A stretch of DNA of 64,000 nucleotides from a virus. The stretch spans positions 1 to 64,000 of the IMG/VR virus record IMGVR_UViG_3300022221_000006. One strand, written 5' to 3'. The notes below the pieces were generated by a model. The model worked only from the letters and a program-made list of their open reading frames with translations. It had not been told where the DNA came from and ran no database searches. The position numbers and the translations under genes are program-made. Shown piece by piece: positions 43,905 to 51,756 of the stretch. The first letter of the stretch is position 1; each line of letters begins with the position of its first letter.

Positions 43905-44309
43905 ATGTCATCAACAATTGTAGCAATCCCAGGGTACTTCTGTATAAGTGATAAATATCCAACATCTCTGGGAAATATCAACTTGAGCTTCGAACACTAT
44001 GCAGAAGGTGTTCAGCGGCTCGATTTAGCAGGGCTTGAACCTGTAGAAGTGACGTCGATTTGGAATCATGAAAAGAAACCAATGAGACGCCGGTGGGGTG
44101 GATTTGTATTCAACCTTCAAGTCTTTGGTGTGATTGATACAAAGGCGAAATCAAAAGAGAAACCTGCGTCAAAACAGGGGAATCAAAAGACGGAACAAAC
44201 GAAAACAACAAAAGGGTCTCTTATCCCATTCTTTGTGGAAAAAAGAATATATGATTATATCGTACAACAAACCAACTATGCGAGACCTGCGGATGTAATA
44301 AGATTATAG
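43905..44309 (+). CDS. Hypothetical protein
   Basis: 134 aa, starting at ATG 43905 after an excellent AAGGAGGAAAGG. Residues 1-75 are a folded, aromatic-rich domain (P-G-Y-F-C-I-S-D-K-Y, W-N-H-E-K-K-P-M-R-R-R-W-G-G), then a linker rich in Lys, Gln and Thr (about 83-105) and a final short domain. No family recognised. A strong terminator follows. Confidence 0.6.
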   Translation: MSSTIVAIPGYFCISDKYPTSLGNINLSFEHYAEGVQRLDLAGLEPVEVTSIWNHEKKPMRRRWGGFVFNLQVFGVIDTKAKSKEKPASKQGNQKTEQTKTTKGSLIPFFVEKRIYDYIVQQTNYARPADVIRL

Positions 44310-44311
44310 CT

Positions 44312-44367
44312 GCTACCCCATATGACACCTTCGGGTGTTGTATGGGGGCGTGTAGCTTTATTTTTTC
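44312..44367 (+). terminator. Strong terminator before RNA polymerase
   Basis: A long, imperfect stem from GCTACCCCATATGACACC to its partner, closed by a TTCG loop, then TTTATTTTTT. It is among the strongest terminators in the window and separates the polymerase operon from the membrane-protein cluster. Confidence 0.85.
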
Positions 44368-44380
44368 TTCCGGAGGAACA

Positions 44381-44515
44381 ATGGCTTCAACAAAGCTCAA
44401 AATCGTTCACTATGTTTTAATATTTAGTGTATTAGCCTTATTTTCAAAGCTGCGCCCTGAGACAATGCTTGTCGGTGCAATCGCGATCTACCTCTATCAG
44501 AAGGTAACTTCATGA
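44381..44515 (+). CDS. 44-aa membrane peptide
   Basis: Starts at ATG 44381 with GGAGGA directly upstream and ends overlapping the next gene. It has two short hydrophobic stretches (about residues 10-20 and 29-40) separated by K-L-R-P-E. Too short to assign. It likely belongs to the polymerase operon. Confidence 0.6.
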   Translation: MASTKLKIVHYVLIFSVLALFSKLRPETMLVGAIAIYLYQKVTS

Positions 44516-44673
44516 TAAAATTTATAGTGGGTCTATATTTGATATCGTTAATCCCAAAGGTTATTGAGAAAATTGAAAGCTATGATAAAACAAAAGATAA
44601 TTCTGACAACAACAAAAAGGATAGCAAAGGAAATTGCACCACAAAACCCCCTAATATATCTAAAAGAACATGA
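44512..44673 (+). CDS. Small protein overlapping RNA polymerase start
   Basis: 53 aa. ATGA overlap with the previous gene. A short hydrophobic N-terminus (about residues 3-17) is followed by a charged, asparagine- and lysine-rich tail. The second half overlaps the start of the RNA polymerase in another frame, so translation of the two may be linked. Its coding status is supported mainly by the coupled overlap. Confidence 0.5.
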   Translation: MIKFIVGLYLISLIPKVIEKIESYDKTKDNSDNNKKDSKGNCTTKPPNISKRT

Positions 44674-46837
44674 TGTCGAAAAGTATATTAATGAATTAAT
44701 CTCGACAGTCTATCTGTTCACACGCCCTAAGAAGGGTTCATCGGACCCTCTCTATATGGTTGAAATTATATCGGCTATCGGACATCGGGTCAGAGGAAAG
44801 TTAGGACTTAGAAAAGACTCAGCGTTAGCAGCTAAAACAGGAGCGTTTCTTTTATATACATTCGAAGTACTTAATATCATCCATGTTATCCTTGGAGCTG
44901 GTAGACGTGGACATAATGCGTACATTGTAGATGTTTTGGACGATGCTACGATAAATGAACTATGGAAGGAGCTAGGTGACCGCGAGATCGAGAAGTTACC
45001 TGCGCTACAGCCGCATCAGGATTGGAAGCATTCAAGGCATCCTACAGGAATGCTTATGGTAAAAACAGGATGTAAAGAGACACTTGAATCACTAACACCT
45101 CAAACACATCCTATCGTCTTCAACGTCCTGAACAGAGCTCAACAAGTAGGTTGGCGAATAAATACGGAGATTCATCACTTACAACAATGGGCACTAAAGT
45201 ACAAAACAGTCGCCTTTGCAGATATATGGGAACAACAAAACCCTGAAGCGCGTGCTACAAAATTAAGAGAGGCTCGATCTATTGACTCGATTGCGAGTAA
45301 ATACCTAGGGACAACCTTCTATCATCTCTATTACTATGACTTCAGAGGTCGTAAGTATGCAGCCACTGCTTATCTACACGAACAAGGAAGTGATGTAGCG
45401 AAAGGTCTCTTGCTCAGAGATGATAAGAAGCGAATAGGAAAAGAAGGATTTTTCTGGCTACTTGTGAGTATCGCCTCTAACTGGGGCGGTGAGAGTGGTC
45501 GTGAAGATGGATTGAAAACAGATAAAATACCTCTTGAAGAAAGGTATCAATGGGCGCTCGCAAATGAGGATATTTTATTGTCCTACGCGAAATCACCTAA
45601 AGTGAATCAGGGATGGATGAAAGCTGATAAGCCCTGGCAATTTATAGCAGCGTGTTTTGAGCTAAGGTCTTGTTACCGATGGGCTAAGTATGACCATACT
45701 AAGCATGATCACCTAAAGGAGGAAATCTATGAATATGAGTCTCATCTTGAGTGCTTTATTGATGGTAGTAACAATGGCTCTCAGCATCTATGTGCGCTTA
45801 CACGCGACGAAGTTACGGCTCCTCACGTTAATCTTGTGCCACTTGATTATCCTGGGGACCTCTATAAATATGTTGCAGATCATGTTTGGGACAGCTTAGA
45901 GGCTCAAGTTAATCTCCTGACAGAAGCTGAAGTTGAAATTTGTGAAAAGTTCATAGATGATCTGGTCGTGCACAAAAAGCGAATAAACAGTGCGCCCCGT
46001 GGTAGCGAAATCAAAAGGCTCCTTGTGGATAAGATACGAAAGTTTAAGGAGGAACATGGACTTTTAATGGTGCTTGTAGCTCCTGTATTTTGGTTTAGAA
46101 TCCAGGATGCTAAGGAGAAACGTAAGATTGTGAAGAGAAACACAATGACGCTTCCCTATGGCGGAACACCCTATGGACTTGGACAACAGATCATTGATGA
46201 TGCTAAGAAACATGGGATTGAACAACTCCTATATATGGAACATAGCTGGGGCGCTTTCTTAGGAAGAGAAGTATTTAAAAACTGCCAGGAAGCTCTTAAA
46301 CGACCTATGCAACTCCTTGATATCTTTGAGAAGGCAGGGAAGCTAGCAGAAGCCGAAGAGAGATTCTTAAAATGGACTGTACCAATAACAAACTTCCCGG
46401 TAGTGCAGCACTACACGGAAGGTCGTGTGAAGAAGATATGGGTTCAGTACGGACCGCCTAAAGGAACCAGAAATTCAACAGGTTACTTTACAAACACCTT
46501 ACAATTGCATATTTGCTTTGTAGAAGATCCACAACCATCGAAGCGCAAACAAGCACAGGGAGCTTCTCCTAATGCCATTCACAGCCTAGATGCAGCACAC
46601 TTAATGCTTACAGTAGATGAGGCACCTTTTCCAATAACAACTGTTCATGATTCTTTTGGATGTTTGTTAGCTGATATGCCTGAACTGTACAAACTAATAC
46701 GTGAAACATTCGTAGAACTCCATGAGGTCAATCCACTCTATTCATTGTTTGAACAGATAGGAGGCGACATCTCAGACGTTGATCTGGGGAATCTTGATAT
46801 CAATTTGATACTTGATTCAGAATATTGTTTTTCATAG
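44582..46837 (+). CDS. T7-type single-subunit RNA polymerase
   Basis: 751 aa with start ATG 44582; TTG 44564 would add six residues and lacks support. All family motifs are clear: D253-F-R-G-R257 (T7 DxxGR), Asp394 in DGSNNGSQH (motif A), Arg514-x3-Lys518-x7-Tyr526-Gly (motif B), and VHDSFG with His689-Asp690 (motif C). It is somewhat shorter than T7 polymerase (883), mainly at the N-terminus, where the specificity-determining regions differ. It is the second RNA polymerase of this phage besides the MuF fusion and probably reads middle or late promoters. Neighbours are SSB and replication genes. Confidence 0.93.
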   Translation: MIKQKIILTTTKRIAKEIAPQNPLIYLKEHDVEKYINELISTVYLFTRPKKGSSDPLYMVEIISAIGHRVRGKLGLRKDSALAAKTGAFLLYTFEVLNIIHVILGAGRRGHNAYIVDVLDDATINELWKELGDREIEKLPALQPHQDWKHSRHPTGMLMVKTGCKETLESLTPQTHPIVFNVLNRAQQVGWRINTEIHHLQQWALKYKTVAFADIWEQQNPEARATKLREARSIDSIASKYLGTTFYHLYYYDFRGRKYAATAYLHEQGSDVAKGLLLRDDKKRIGKEGFFWLLVSIASNWGGESGREDGLKTDKIPLEERYQWALANEDILLSYAKSPKVNQGWMKADKPWQFIAACFELRSCYRWAKYDHTKHDHLKEEIYEYESHLECFIDGSNNGSQHLCALTRDEVTAPHVNLVPLDYPGDLYKYVADHVWDSLEAQVNLLTEAEVEICEKFIDDLVVHKKRINSAPRGSEIKRLLVDKIRKFKEEHGLLMVLVAPVFWFRIQDAKEKRKIVKRNTMTLPYGGTPYGLGQQIIDDAKKHGIEQLLYMEHSWGAFLGREVFKNCQEALKRPMQLLDIFEKAGKLAEAEERFLKWTVPITNFPVVQHYTEGRVKKIWVQYGPPKGTRNSTGYFTNTLQLHICFVEDPQPSKRKQAQGASPNAIHSLDAAHLMLTVDEAPFPITTVHDSFGCLLADMPELYKLIRETFVELHEVNPLYSLFEQIGGDISDVDLGNLDINLILDSEYCFS

Positions 46838-46849
46838 GAAACGTAACGA

Positions 46850-47494
46850 ATGAAGCAAATCAAACACACGCGTGAATTAAACAAAGAGGAGCTAGGACCT
46901 CTATATGACTATATCCTAGGGCTGAATGAACAGCTGCCTCTGGATATTGAGCTTGGACTTTATATCGAAATGGATCAATACCTGGGAGGCGACCTGTTTA
47001 TTGTCGACAACGTTCGAGACTTTCGTCTGATAGGTGCCGCAGGTCTGGTAGATAGTCTGGATTTCTTAACCGAACCAAATCTTGCAACTGTGCCCCAGGC
47101 GTATGATCACGCAGAATATATCCTGGAAGGAGCCTACGCGGTCTTATGGGTTTTGTGCAATAATGCAGGAGGACCGAACTTTATTATCCCTCGTTACTTT
47201 GCGCAGATGGAACCTAATGTACATCGTTCAATACGTCTCACTGAGAATTCATTGGCAGCTGACGTAGTCCCTGATAAAGAGACTGAAAGAGAAGTGATAG
47301 TTGAAAGTCACGAGGAGCCTTCTGACGAAGTTATAGACTCTCGAAAAGAAAGAGCGATGGATGATGGACCTGATTATGAAGATGGACCTGAGTTTGAAGG
47401 ATATGAAGAGCGTTGTGACAATGACGCATCTGACCCTTTCGAAGGAATGAGCGATAGAAACGAAGAGGATCAAAAGACTGATCCCGAACTATAA
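46850..47494 (+). CDS. Acidic hypothetical protein
   Basis: 214 aa. A folded N-terminal part (residues about 1-120) contains N-K-E-E-L-G-P-L-Y-D-Y-I, D-L-F-I-V-D-N-V and W-V-L-C-N-N-A-G-G; the rest is strongly acidic and probably disordered, ending with N-E-E-D-Q-K. Acidic C-tails often mimic DNA. It is encoded 12 nt after the RNA polymerase, with AGGAAA before the start. Function unknown. Confidence 0.6.
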   Translation: MKQIKHTRELNKEELGPLYDYILGLNEQLPLDIELGLYIEMDQYLGGDLFIVDNVRDFRLIGAAGLVDSLDFLTEPNLATVPQAYDHAEYILEGAYAVLWVLCNNAGGPNFIIPRYFAQMEPNVHRSIRLTENSLAADVVPDKETEREVIVESHEEPSDEVIDSRKERAMDDGPDYEDGPEFEGYEERCDNDASDPFEGMSDRNEEDQKTDPEL

Positions 47495-47497
47495 GCA

Positions 47498-47707
47498 ATG
47501 ATGCTGATAACACGAAAAGATCCATTCACCGGCGTAGTGAATGAGATGACACTTGATATTACTCGCAAACAATTGGACAGATGGGAGAAAGGAGGAGAAC
47601 TGATACAGAATGTATTTCCAACTTTGTCCCCTGATGAACGCGAATTTCTCATGACTGGAATAACACCAGATTCGTGGGATGAACACTTAGGTAATGATCA
47701 AGAATGA
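47498..47707 (+). CDS. Conserved small phage protein
   Basis: 69 aa. The pattern D-P-F-T-G-V-x2-E-M-T-L-D-I-T-x-K-Q-L-D-R-W, then Q-N-V-F-P-T-L-S-P-D-E-R-E-F-L-M-T-G-I-T-P-D-S-W is a small protein found in many phages, always annotated only as conserved. It overlaps the SSB start by 4 nt and the hydrophobic core suggests a compact helical fold. Possibly a replication accessory. Confidence 0.7.
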   Translation: MMLITRKDPFTGVVNEMTLDITRKQLDRWEKGGELIQNVFPTLSPDEREFLMTGITPDSWDEHLGNDQE

Positions 47708-48318
47708 GTAGAACAATAATAGTAGAGAACTGTGAACTTTGGTACTGTAAACTGGACCCAAAGTTCCCCAATAAAAAGTTCAGCAAAAAGAATCCGGCTT
47801 GGGAAATACAAATCCGGACAAAAGTAAAAGAGGTCGCTGATTTATGGCGGGAATCAGACCTCCGCGTCAAAAGGATTATTCCTGAAGATGCTGATGAGAA
47901 TCCAATCATTGAGGATGCTTATTGGCGTGTGAATCTCAGGAAACGATCCATCAAGGCCGATGGAGACCCAGCAAATCCAGTGGATGTTGTCGATGGTAAT
48001 CTAGACGAGATCGATGCAAGATCGTTAGGAAACGGTTCAGTCGGAAACCTTCGTATCTTTCAATATGAATACGAGAATGACGACGATGATAAAGGTATTG
48101 CAAACATGCTCATGGGTATCCAGGTAACAAAGCATGTTGTGTACAAACCTAAAGAACAGGCGGCTTTTGGTCAAACTACGACTGAAGTCATAACGCCAGT
48201 TGAAGACCCAGATGAGAAAGAAAATCCCTGGGATAGTTCTGACGATGAGTCAGAAGATGCTAAAGAAAAGAAACCTATTAAAGTGGGATCGAAAGACGAT
48301 GAGACTAAAGACTTCTAA
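47704..48318 (+). CDS. Single-stranded DNA-binding protein (DUF2815 type)
   Basis: 204 aa. The beta-barrel pattern N-C-E-L-W-Y-C-K-L-D-P, F-S-K-K-N-P-A-W-E-I-Q-I, and Y-W-R-V-N-L-R-K-R-S matches phage SSBs of the T7 gp2.5/DUF2815 type. It ends with an acidic tail (D-S-S-D-D-E-S-E-D-A-K) and a final Phe, the feature with which these proteins recruit the polymerase and helicase. Positioned just before the DNA polymerase genes. Expected to coat single strands during replication. Confidence 0.88.
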   Translation: MSRTIIVENCELWYCKLDPKFPNKKFSKKNPAWEIQIRTKVKEVADLWRESDLRVKRIIPEDADENPIIEDAYWRVNLRKRSIKADGDPANPVDVVDGNLDEIDARSLGNGSVGNLRIFQYEYENDDDDKGIANMLMGIQVTKHVVYKPKEQAAFGQTTTEVITPVEDPDEKENPWDSSDDESEDAKEKKPIKVGSKDDETKDF

Positions 48319-48337
48319 AGTCTAGCTCGTTATCTCG

Positions 48338-48397
48338 ATGCCTGCTAAAATACATACTGTAAAATGCACCTAAAAGGCATGCCGGAATCGTAACCGG
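48338..48397 (+). ncRNA. CCGG element, copy 1, before 48435
   Basis: Stem ATGCC (48338-48342) with GGCAT (48376-48380), one G, then hairpin CCGGAATCGTAACCGG (48382-48397). The ATG of the next gene lies 37 nt downstream and begins Met-Ser-Glu. A further short hairpin (48309-48323) lies in front. One of four copies in the window. Confidence 0.7.
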
Positions 48398-48434
48398 TAA
48401 ATTTAATTAAATCAATTAAAGCAGGAAAATACGA

Positions 48435-48935
48435 ATGAGTGAATATAAAATATGCTTTATCAAGGGTGATGAAGTATTAAGAACTGTAAAGGCAACCTGT
48501 CTCGAAGGTATCAAAGCTTCAGATGTCCAGGGAAAGAAACGTGTCGAAGTCTACGAGACGGTATCAAGAAAAGAATATCATGTCGCAACCATCGTAGGAT
48601 CGATTTCGTTGAATTTCTGGAAGTCAAAGTTGGCTACGCCAGACCTGCCGAGCGACGAAAAAGACAATCTAGCAATAAATCCTGGACATTACCAGGGATA
48701 CATTGCCGATATGCAATGGTGGGAGACGGAGCAGTATCTTGCAAAGGATTTTCAAAGTGTCTCTCTCAATCAGGTACGTAAGTACATTGCGCGAGTCGGT
48801 AAGAAGGATGATGAGCTGCAGGAGCTTTTAAAGGCAAAATGGTATCTTGACTTCCAAATTGCGAAGATGATCAATAACAATGAACCTATTCGAGTTGCAG
48901 ATGTCCAATCGCTGATTGCCAGCTATAAGGTATAA
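48435..48935 (+). CDS. DUF3310-like nucleotide-metabolism-associated protein
   Basis: 166 aa. The C-terminal half has the typical DUF3310 signature: I-N-P-G-H-Y-Q, M-Q-W-W-E-T-E, L-N-Q-V-R-K-Y-I-A-R-V-G-K-K-D-D-E and K-A-K-W-Y-L-D, as in many phage proteins next to replication genes. The N-terminal part is unassigned. The reaction is unknown. The start follows CCGG element copy 1 by 37 nt and AAAGCAGGAAAA, so the element may control this gene's translation or transcription. Confidence 0.8.
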   Translation: MSEYKICFIKGDEVLRTVKATCLEGIKASDVQGKKRVEVYETVSRKEYHVATIVGSISLNFWKSKLATPDLPSDEKDNLAINPGHYQGYIADMQWWETEQYLAKDFQSVSLNQVRKYIARVGKKDDELQELLKAKWYLDFQIAKMINNNEPIRVADVQSLIASYKV

Positions 48936-48951
48936 CACCTAGGAGGCTGTG

Positions 48952-49131
48952 ATGATCAGTGACGACAGAAAAGCTTTTGAAGAATGGATACAGAAACCGC
49001 CTTATGAGGAAAATACTCCGAGATACACAGAAAAGGATAGCTGGCCTGGTCAATACCAGAGTATCAATGTGCAACTCGCATGGGAGGCTTGGCAAGCGGG
49101 TCAAAACTTAGGACATGCAGGAGAAAACTAA
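48952..49131 (+). CDS. Small WEAW-type protein before DNA polymerase
   Basis: 59 aa, starting at ATG 48952 (GGAGG upstream). The motif A-F-E-E-W-I near the start and W-E-A-W-Q-A-G near the end are common in very short phage replication-module proteins. It ends overlapping the DNA polymerase start (position 49131). Function unknown; no catalytic residues apparent. Confidence 0.7.
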   Translation: MISDDRKAFEEWIQKPPYEENTPRYTEKDSWPGQYQSINVQLAWEAWQAGQNLGHAGEN

Positions 49132-51137
49132 TGTTCAGACTGGTTTTTGATATTGAAGGCGATGGGTTCCTAAGAGATGTAACACGGATGTGGACGATCA
49201 TTATCCATAACTTAACCACAGGCGAGCGCGTGGAATTCCTTGAGAATGACCTAGGCTGGCAGGATTATTTTAATAATAATGTGGGGATTGTAGTTGGGCA
49301 TAACATTTTAGGATATGATGTTCCTGTCCTAGAAAAACTCTTTGGGTATAAATTCCCAAAAGAAACTCAATTTCATGACACGCTTTTGATGTCACAGATT
49401 CTTGACTACCGGCGATTCGGCTACCAAGGGCACTCACTAGCGGTGTGGGGTAAATCACTAAATTATCCAAAAATTGACTTCCACGACTTCTCAAAATGGA
49501 CTCCTGAGATGTCTAAGTATTGTCACCAAGACGTAAATCTTAACGTTGAGGTGTATAAAATTCTAATACAAGAATATTATGATTTGTTTGACAAACTTGA
49601 GAAAGATGAGGGAACAGGTCATAGAATAAAAACATTTCTTCAGGCTGAACATGCTGCCACTACTTGGCAAGCTCAGGCTGAATTGCACGGCTGGCCCTTC
49701 GACAAAGAAGGAGCTATTGAACTCTTCGGTAAGTTAGAGGAGGAACTGACTGAAATTCGGGATAAATTAGAAGGAGTCTTAGGCTCAAAGTCAATTGCAA
49801 TCGACAAGGTAAAAGGAATTGTGCCTCACAAAGAACCTAAGTGGGTTGCTACAGGGTACTATCATGCACATACTGCGCAGTGGTTTGGTATCGATCCTCG
49901 CTGCGGTTCTGATCTTTCTACAAAAGAGGCTCGTATGATCATAGCCTCCGGCGAATATGAGGAGGAAGATGAAATAATGAAGATGGCTCAGGCTATCCTG
50001 ACGCATGGTGAGCGACCGATTACAGGCCCGTATTGTAGAGTAGACTTCCAGAAACTAAAGTTAAGCTCTGTCGCAGATGTTAAAATTTATCTATATCGAC
50101 ATGGATGGGAACCCTCCGAATGGAACACTAAATGGAATCCTGCTACTAAAAAGAATGAAAACACTTCACCTAAAATCATTGATGACGATCTCGATCTTTT
50201 AGGCGAAAACGGAAGGTTGTATCGAGCCTTTACAACAGCAGAATCTCGATACAGTATAGTAAAAACATGGATTGAAAACGTTGATGACAATGGAATGCTT
50301 CATGGAAACTCAAGGATGATAGGAACGCCGAGTATGCGCGCTACACACCAGATCATTGTAAATGTACCCTCTGGAGAGCTTAAGGATGATGGAACTCCTG
50401 TTAGTAAATGGGGTCCTGAGATGAGAGCCTTGTTTAGGTCAAAGCCAGGCTGGAAATGCATAGGATGTGATTCAAAAGGCAACCAGGCGCGAGGTCTCGC
50501 ACACTATCTAGGAGATCAGGAGTTTATAGACGTAATCCTGCACGGTGATATTCATGCATACAACGCCGTTAAATTAACCGAAGCATTGTCGAAGATGGGT
50601 GTACAGCACACGGTACCAAGAAGTGCCGCAAAGAGAATCCTGTATGCCTTCCTATTTGGAGCTTCAGGTAAGAAGCTGTGGAGCTATATATTTGGCACCT
50701 TCAATGCAACTAAAGGAAATAAGTTAAAAAAGGAGTTTATTAAAGCAGTACCTGGGTTTGAAGACCTTAACAAAAAGCTGGAGAATATCTATGGAAGCAC
50801 CTCAAAGTTTGGATACGGCTACATTCCTTCAATGGTTGGTAATAGAATTTATGTTGATTCTTTTCATAAACTTCTTGTATATTTACTACAATCCCTTGAA
50901 AAGATTACATGTAGCACTGCGGTTATGCTCACTATGCAGCGTCTGGAGGAAGAAAGTATTCCATACATCCCTCTCATCTACTATCATGATGAGGAGGATT
51001 TCATGGTACCAGAAGAATTTGCAGAACGTGCAGCTGAAATAGGTTCAGGCGCCTTCAAGGATGCGGCGCTCCTATATGATATCAAAATAATGGATGGTGA
51101 TGCAAAGATCGGCGACAGCTGGCTAGATATTCATTAA
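49131..51137 (+). CDS. T7-type DNA polymerase with 3'-5' exonuclease
   Basis: 668 aa. The exonuclease domain has Asp7-Ile-Glu9 (Exo I), G-H-N-x4-D (Exo II, near residue 64) and C-H-Q-D-V-N (Exo III, near 138-142). The polymerase domain has motif A Asp447-Ser-Lys-Gly-Asn-Gln452-Ala-Arg454, motif B Arg497-x3-Lys501-x3-Tyr505-x4-Gly and motif C His619-Asp620-Glu621. Gln452 takes the place of the Glu conserved in the family (T7 Glu480, Klenow Glu710). Start ATG 49131 follows CAGGAGAAAA. No thioredoxin-binding loop was positively identified. It should replicate the genome. Confidence 0.92.
   Translation: MFRLVFDIEGDGFLRDVTRMWTIIIHNLTTGERVEFLENDLGWQDYFNNNVGIVVGHNILGYDVPVLEKLFGYKFPKETQFHDTLLMSQILDYRRFGYQGHSLAVWGKSLNYPKIDFHDFSKWTPEMSKYCHQDVNLNVEVYKILIQEYYDLFDKLEKDEGTGHRIKTFLQAEHAATTWQAQAELHGWPFDKEGAIELFGKLEEELTEIRDKLEGVLGSKSIAIDKVKGIVPHKEPKWVATGYYHAHTAQWFGIDPRCGSDLSTKEARMIIASGEYEEEDEIMKMAQAILTHGERPITGPYCRVDFQKLKLSSVADVKIYLYRHGWEPSEWNTKWNPATKKNENTSPKIIDDDLDLLGENGRLYRAFTTAESRYSIVKTWIENVDDNGMLHGNSRMIGTPSMRATHQIIVNVPSGELKDDGTPVSKWGPEMRALFRSKPGWKCIGCDSKGNQARGLAHYLGDQEFIDVILHGDIHAYNAVKLTEALSKMGVQHTVPRSAAKRILYAFLFGASGKKLWSYIFGTFNATKGNKLKKEFIKAVPGFEDLNKKLENIYGSTSKFGYGYIPSMVGNRIYVDSFHKLLVYLLQSLEKITCSTAVMLTMQRLEEESIPYIPLIYYHDEEDFMVPEEFAERAAEIGSGAFKDAALLYDIKIMDGDAKIGDSWLDIH
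50565..50580 (+). promoter_or_regulatory. GTTAAATTAACC match inside DNA polymerase
   Basis: GCCGTTAAATTAACCG within codons for A-V-K-L-T-E. It matches the core of the intergenic sites but lies in an ordinary helix of the polymerase, so it could be chance or an internal promoter for the downstream small gene. Confidence 0.3.
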
Positions 51138-51178
51138 TCTAGGGAAACTAAATTTGAACCTTTTTAACAGGACATTTT

Positions 51179-51427
51179 GTGGCTAAATTTAAAAAAGTAC
51201 GCAAGGCTCGACTTTTCAGGGCACTTGCAATAAAACTTACGATGATGCGATCGTACAAGCACATGTACCCAGCACCTATGCGTCTCAAGCTCATTGAAGC
51301 GATAAATGAGTTAGGGAACTCGGGACATCGTATTCGTATGGACCTCTATCGAAAGCTCACTGAGCCAGTTCTCAAAGATGAGTTTTACAGGCCTCTCCGC
51401 GTGGCGTACCACAAGCGCGGGCGTTAA
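51179..51427 (+). CDS. Small basic protein, GTG start
   Basis: 82 aa, start GTG at 51179 with AGGACATTTT upstream. Very basic, helical, no cysteine or membrane segment; N-terminus M-A-K-F-K-K-V-R-K-A-R-L-F-R-A-L. Probably nucleic-acid binding, but the target is unknown. It is followed by a non-coding segment with two CCGG elements. Confidence 0.6.
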   Translation: MAKFKKVRKARLFRALAIKLTMMRSYKHMYPAPMRLKLIEAINELGNSGHRIRMDLYRKLTEPVLKDEFYRPLRVAYHKRGR

Positions 51428-51490
51428 ATCCAACAGTTCGTATAAAAGTTGGTCACACTCCAGGTATGCTCTGGAATTGTGTAAGAAGCT

Positions 51491-51521
51491 ATCGCTAGCA
51501 ACGATGCCGGAAAAGTAACCG
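51491..51521 (+). ncRNA. CCGG element, copy 2
   Basis: Stem ATCG (51491-51494) with CGAT (51502-51505), then G and CCGGAAAAGTAACCG (51507-51521; final base pair lost). ATG 51557 lies 35 nt downstream. Copies 2 and 4 share about 30 nt with few differences. Confidence 0.7.
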
Positions 51522-51556
51522 TGCTTTTAACCAGGAAACTATTTGGAGGAAATAAT

Positions 51557-51568
51557 ATGCCTGAATAA
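51557..51568 (+). CDS. Three-codon minigene Met-Pro-Glu
   Basis: ATG-CCT-GAA-TAA with GGAGGA 7 nt upstream, followed by a second in-frame TAA. Very short translated units like this are known to sequester tRNA or to serve as translation regulators; here it occupies the place where copies 1 and 3 carry a real gene start, so it may be a remnant or a functional leader. Confidence 0.45.
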   Translation: MPE

Positions 51569-51676
51569 TAAGTAACTGCAACGAAGTGCAGCTCTCTAAA
51601 ACAAATACTACTAGCTAGCATAGGGCGCAATCCACAGGGGATATCTATGCAGAAACACCTACCAAAAATCTCATGC

Positions 51677-51721
51677 GATGTCTAGAAAATCCCGCGCTGA
51701 CATCCCGGATAACGTAACCGG
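51677..51721 (+). ncRNA. CCGG element, copy 3
   Basis: Stem GATGTC (51677-51682) with GACATC (51699-51704), immediately followed by CCGG (51705-51708), a 9-nt loop ending GTAA and CCGG (51718-51721). The membrane-protein start (ATG 51757) is 35 nt downstream and reads Met-Ala-Glu. The stem sequence differs from copies 1, 2 and 4 but still pairs. Confidence 0.7.
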
Positions 51722-51756
51722 GGCTAATCAATTATACAATCCGTATGGAGAGCATT

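Larger units (their letters stand above)
51428..51756 (+). other. Structured non-coding region between DNA polymerase and membrane cluster
   Basis: 329 nt with two CCGG elements (51491-51521 and 51677-51721) and additional hairpins: CCAAC/GTTGG at 51430-51452, a CTCCAG/CTGGA stem near 51460-51475, and CTGCA/TGCAG at 51577-51591. A three-codon minigene lies at 51557. No longer gene can be supported. Confidence 0.6.

Noticed and set aside
44564-44581. TTG start for the cytoplasmic RNA polymerase
   Set aside because: It adds six residues without homology and has no Shine-Dalgarno sequence; ATG 44582 is the simpler start, though its own signal is weak.
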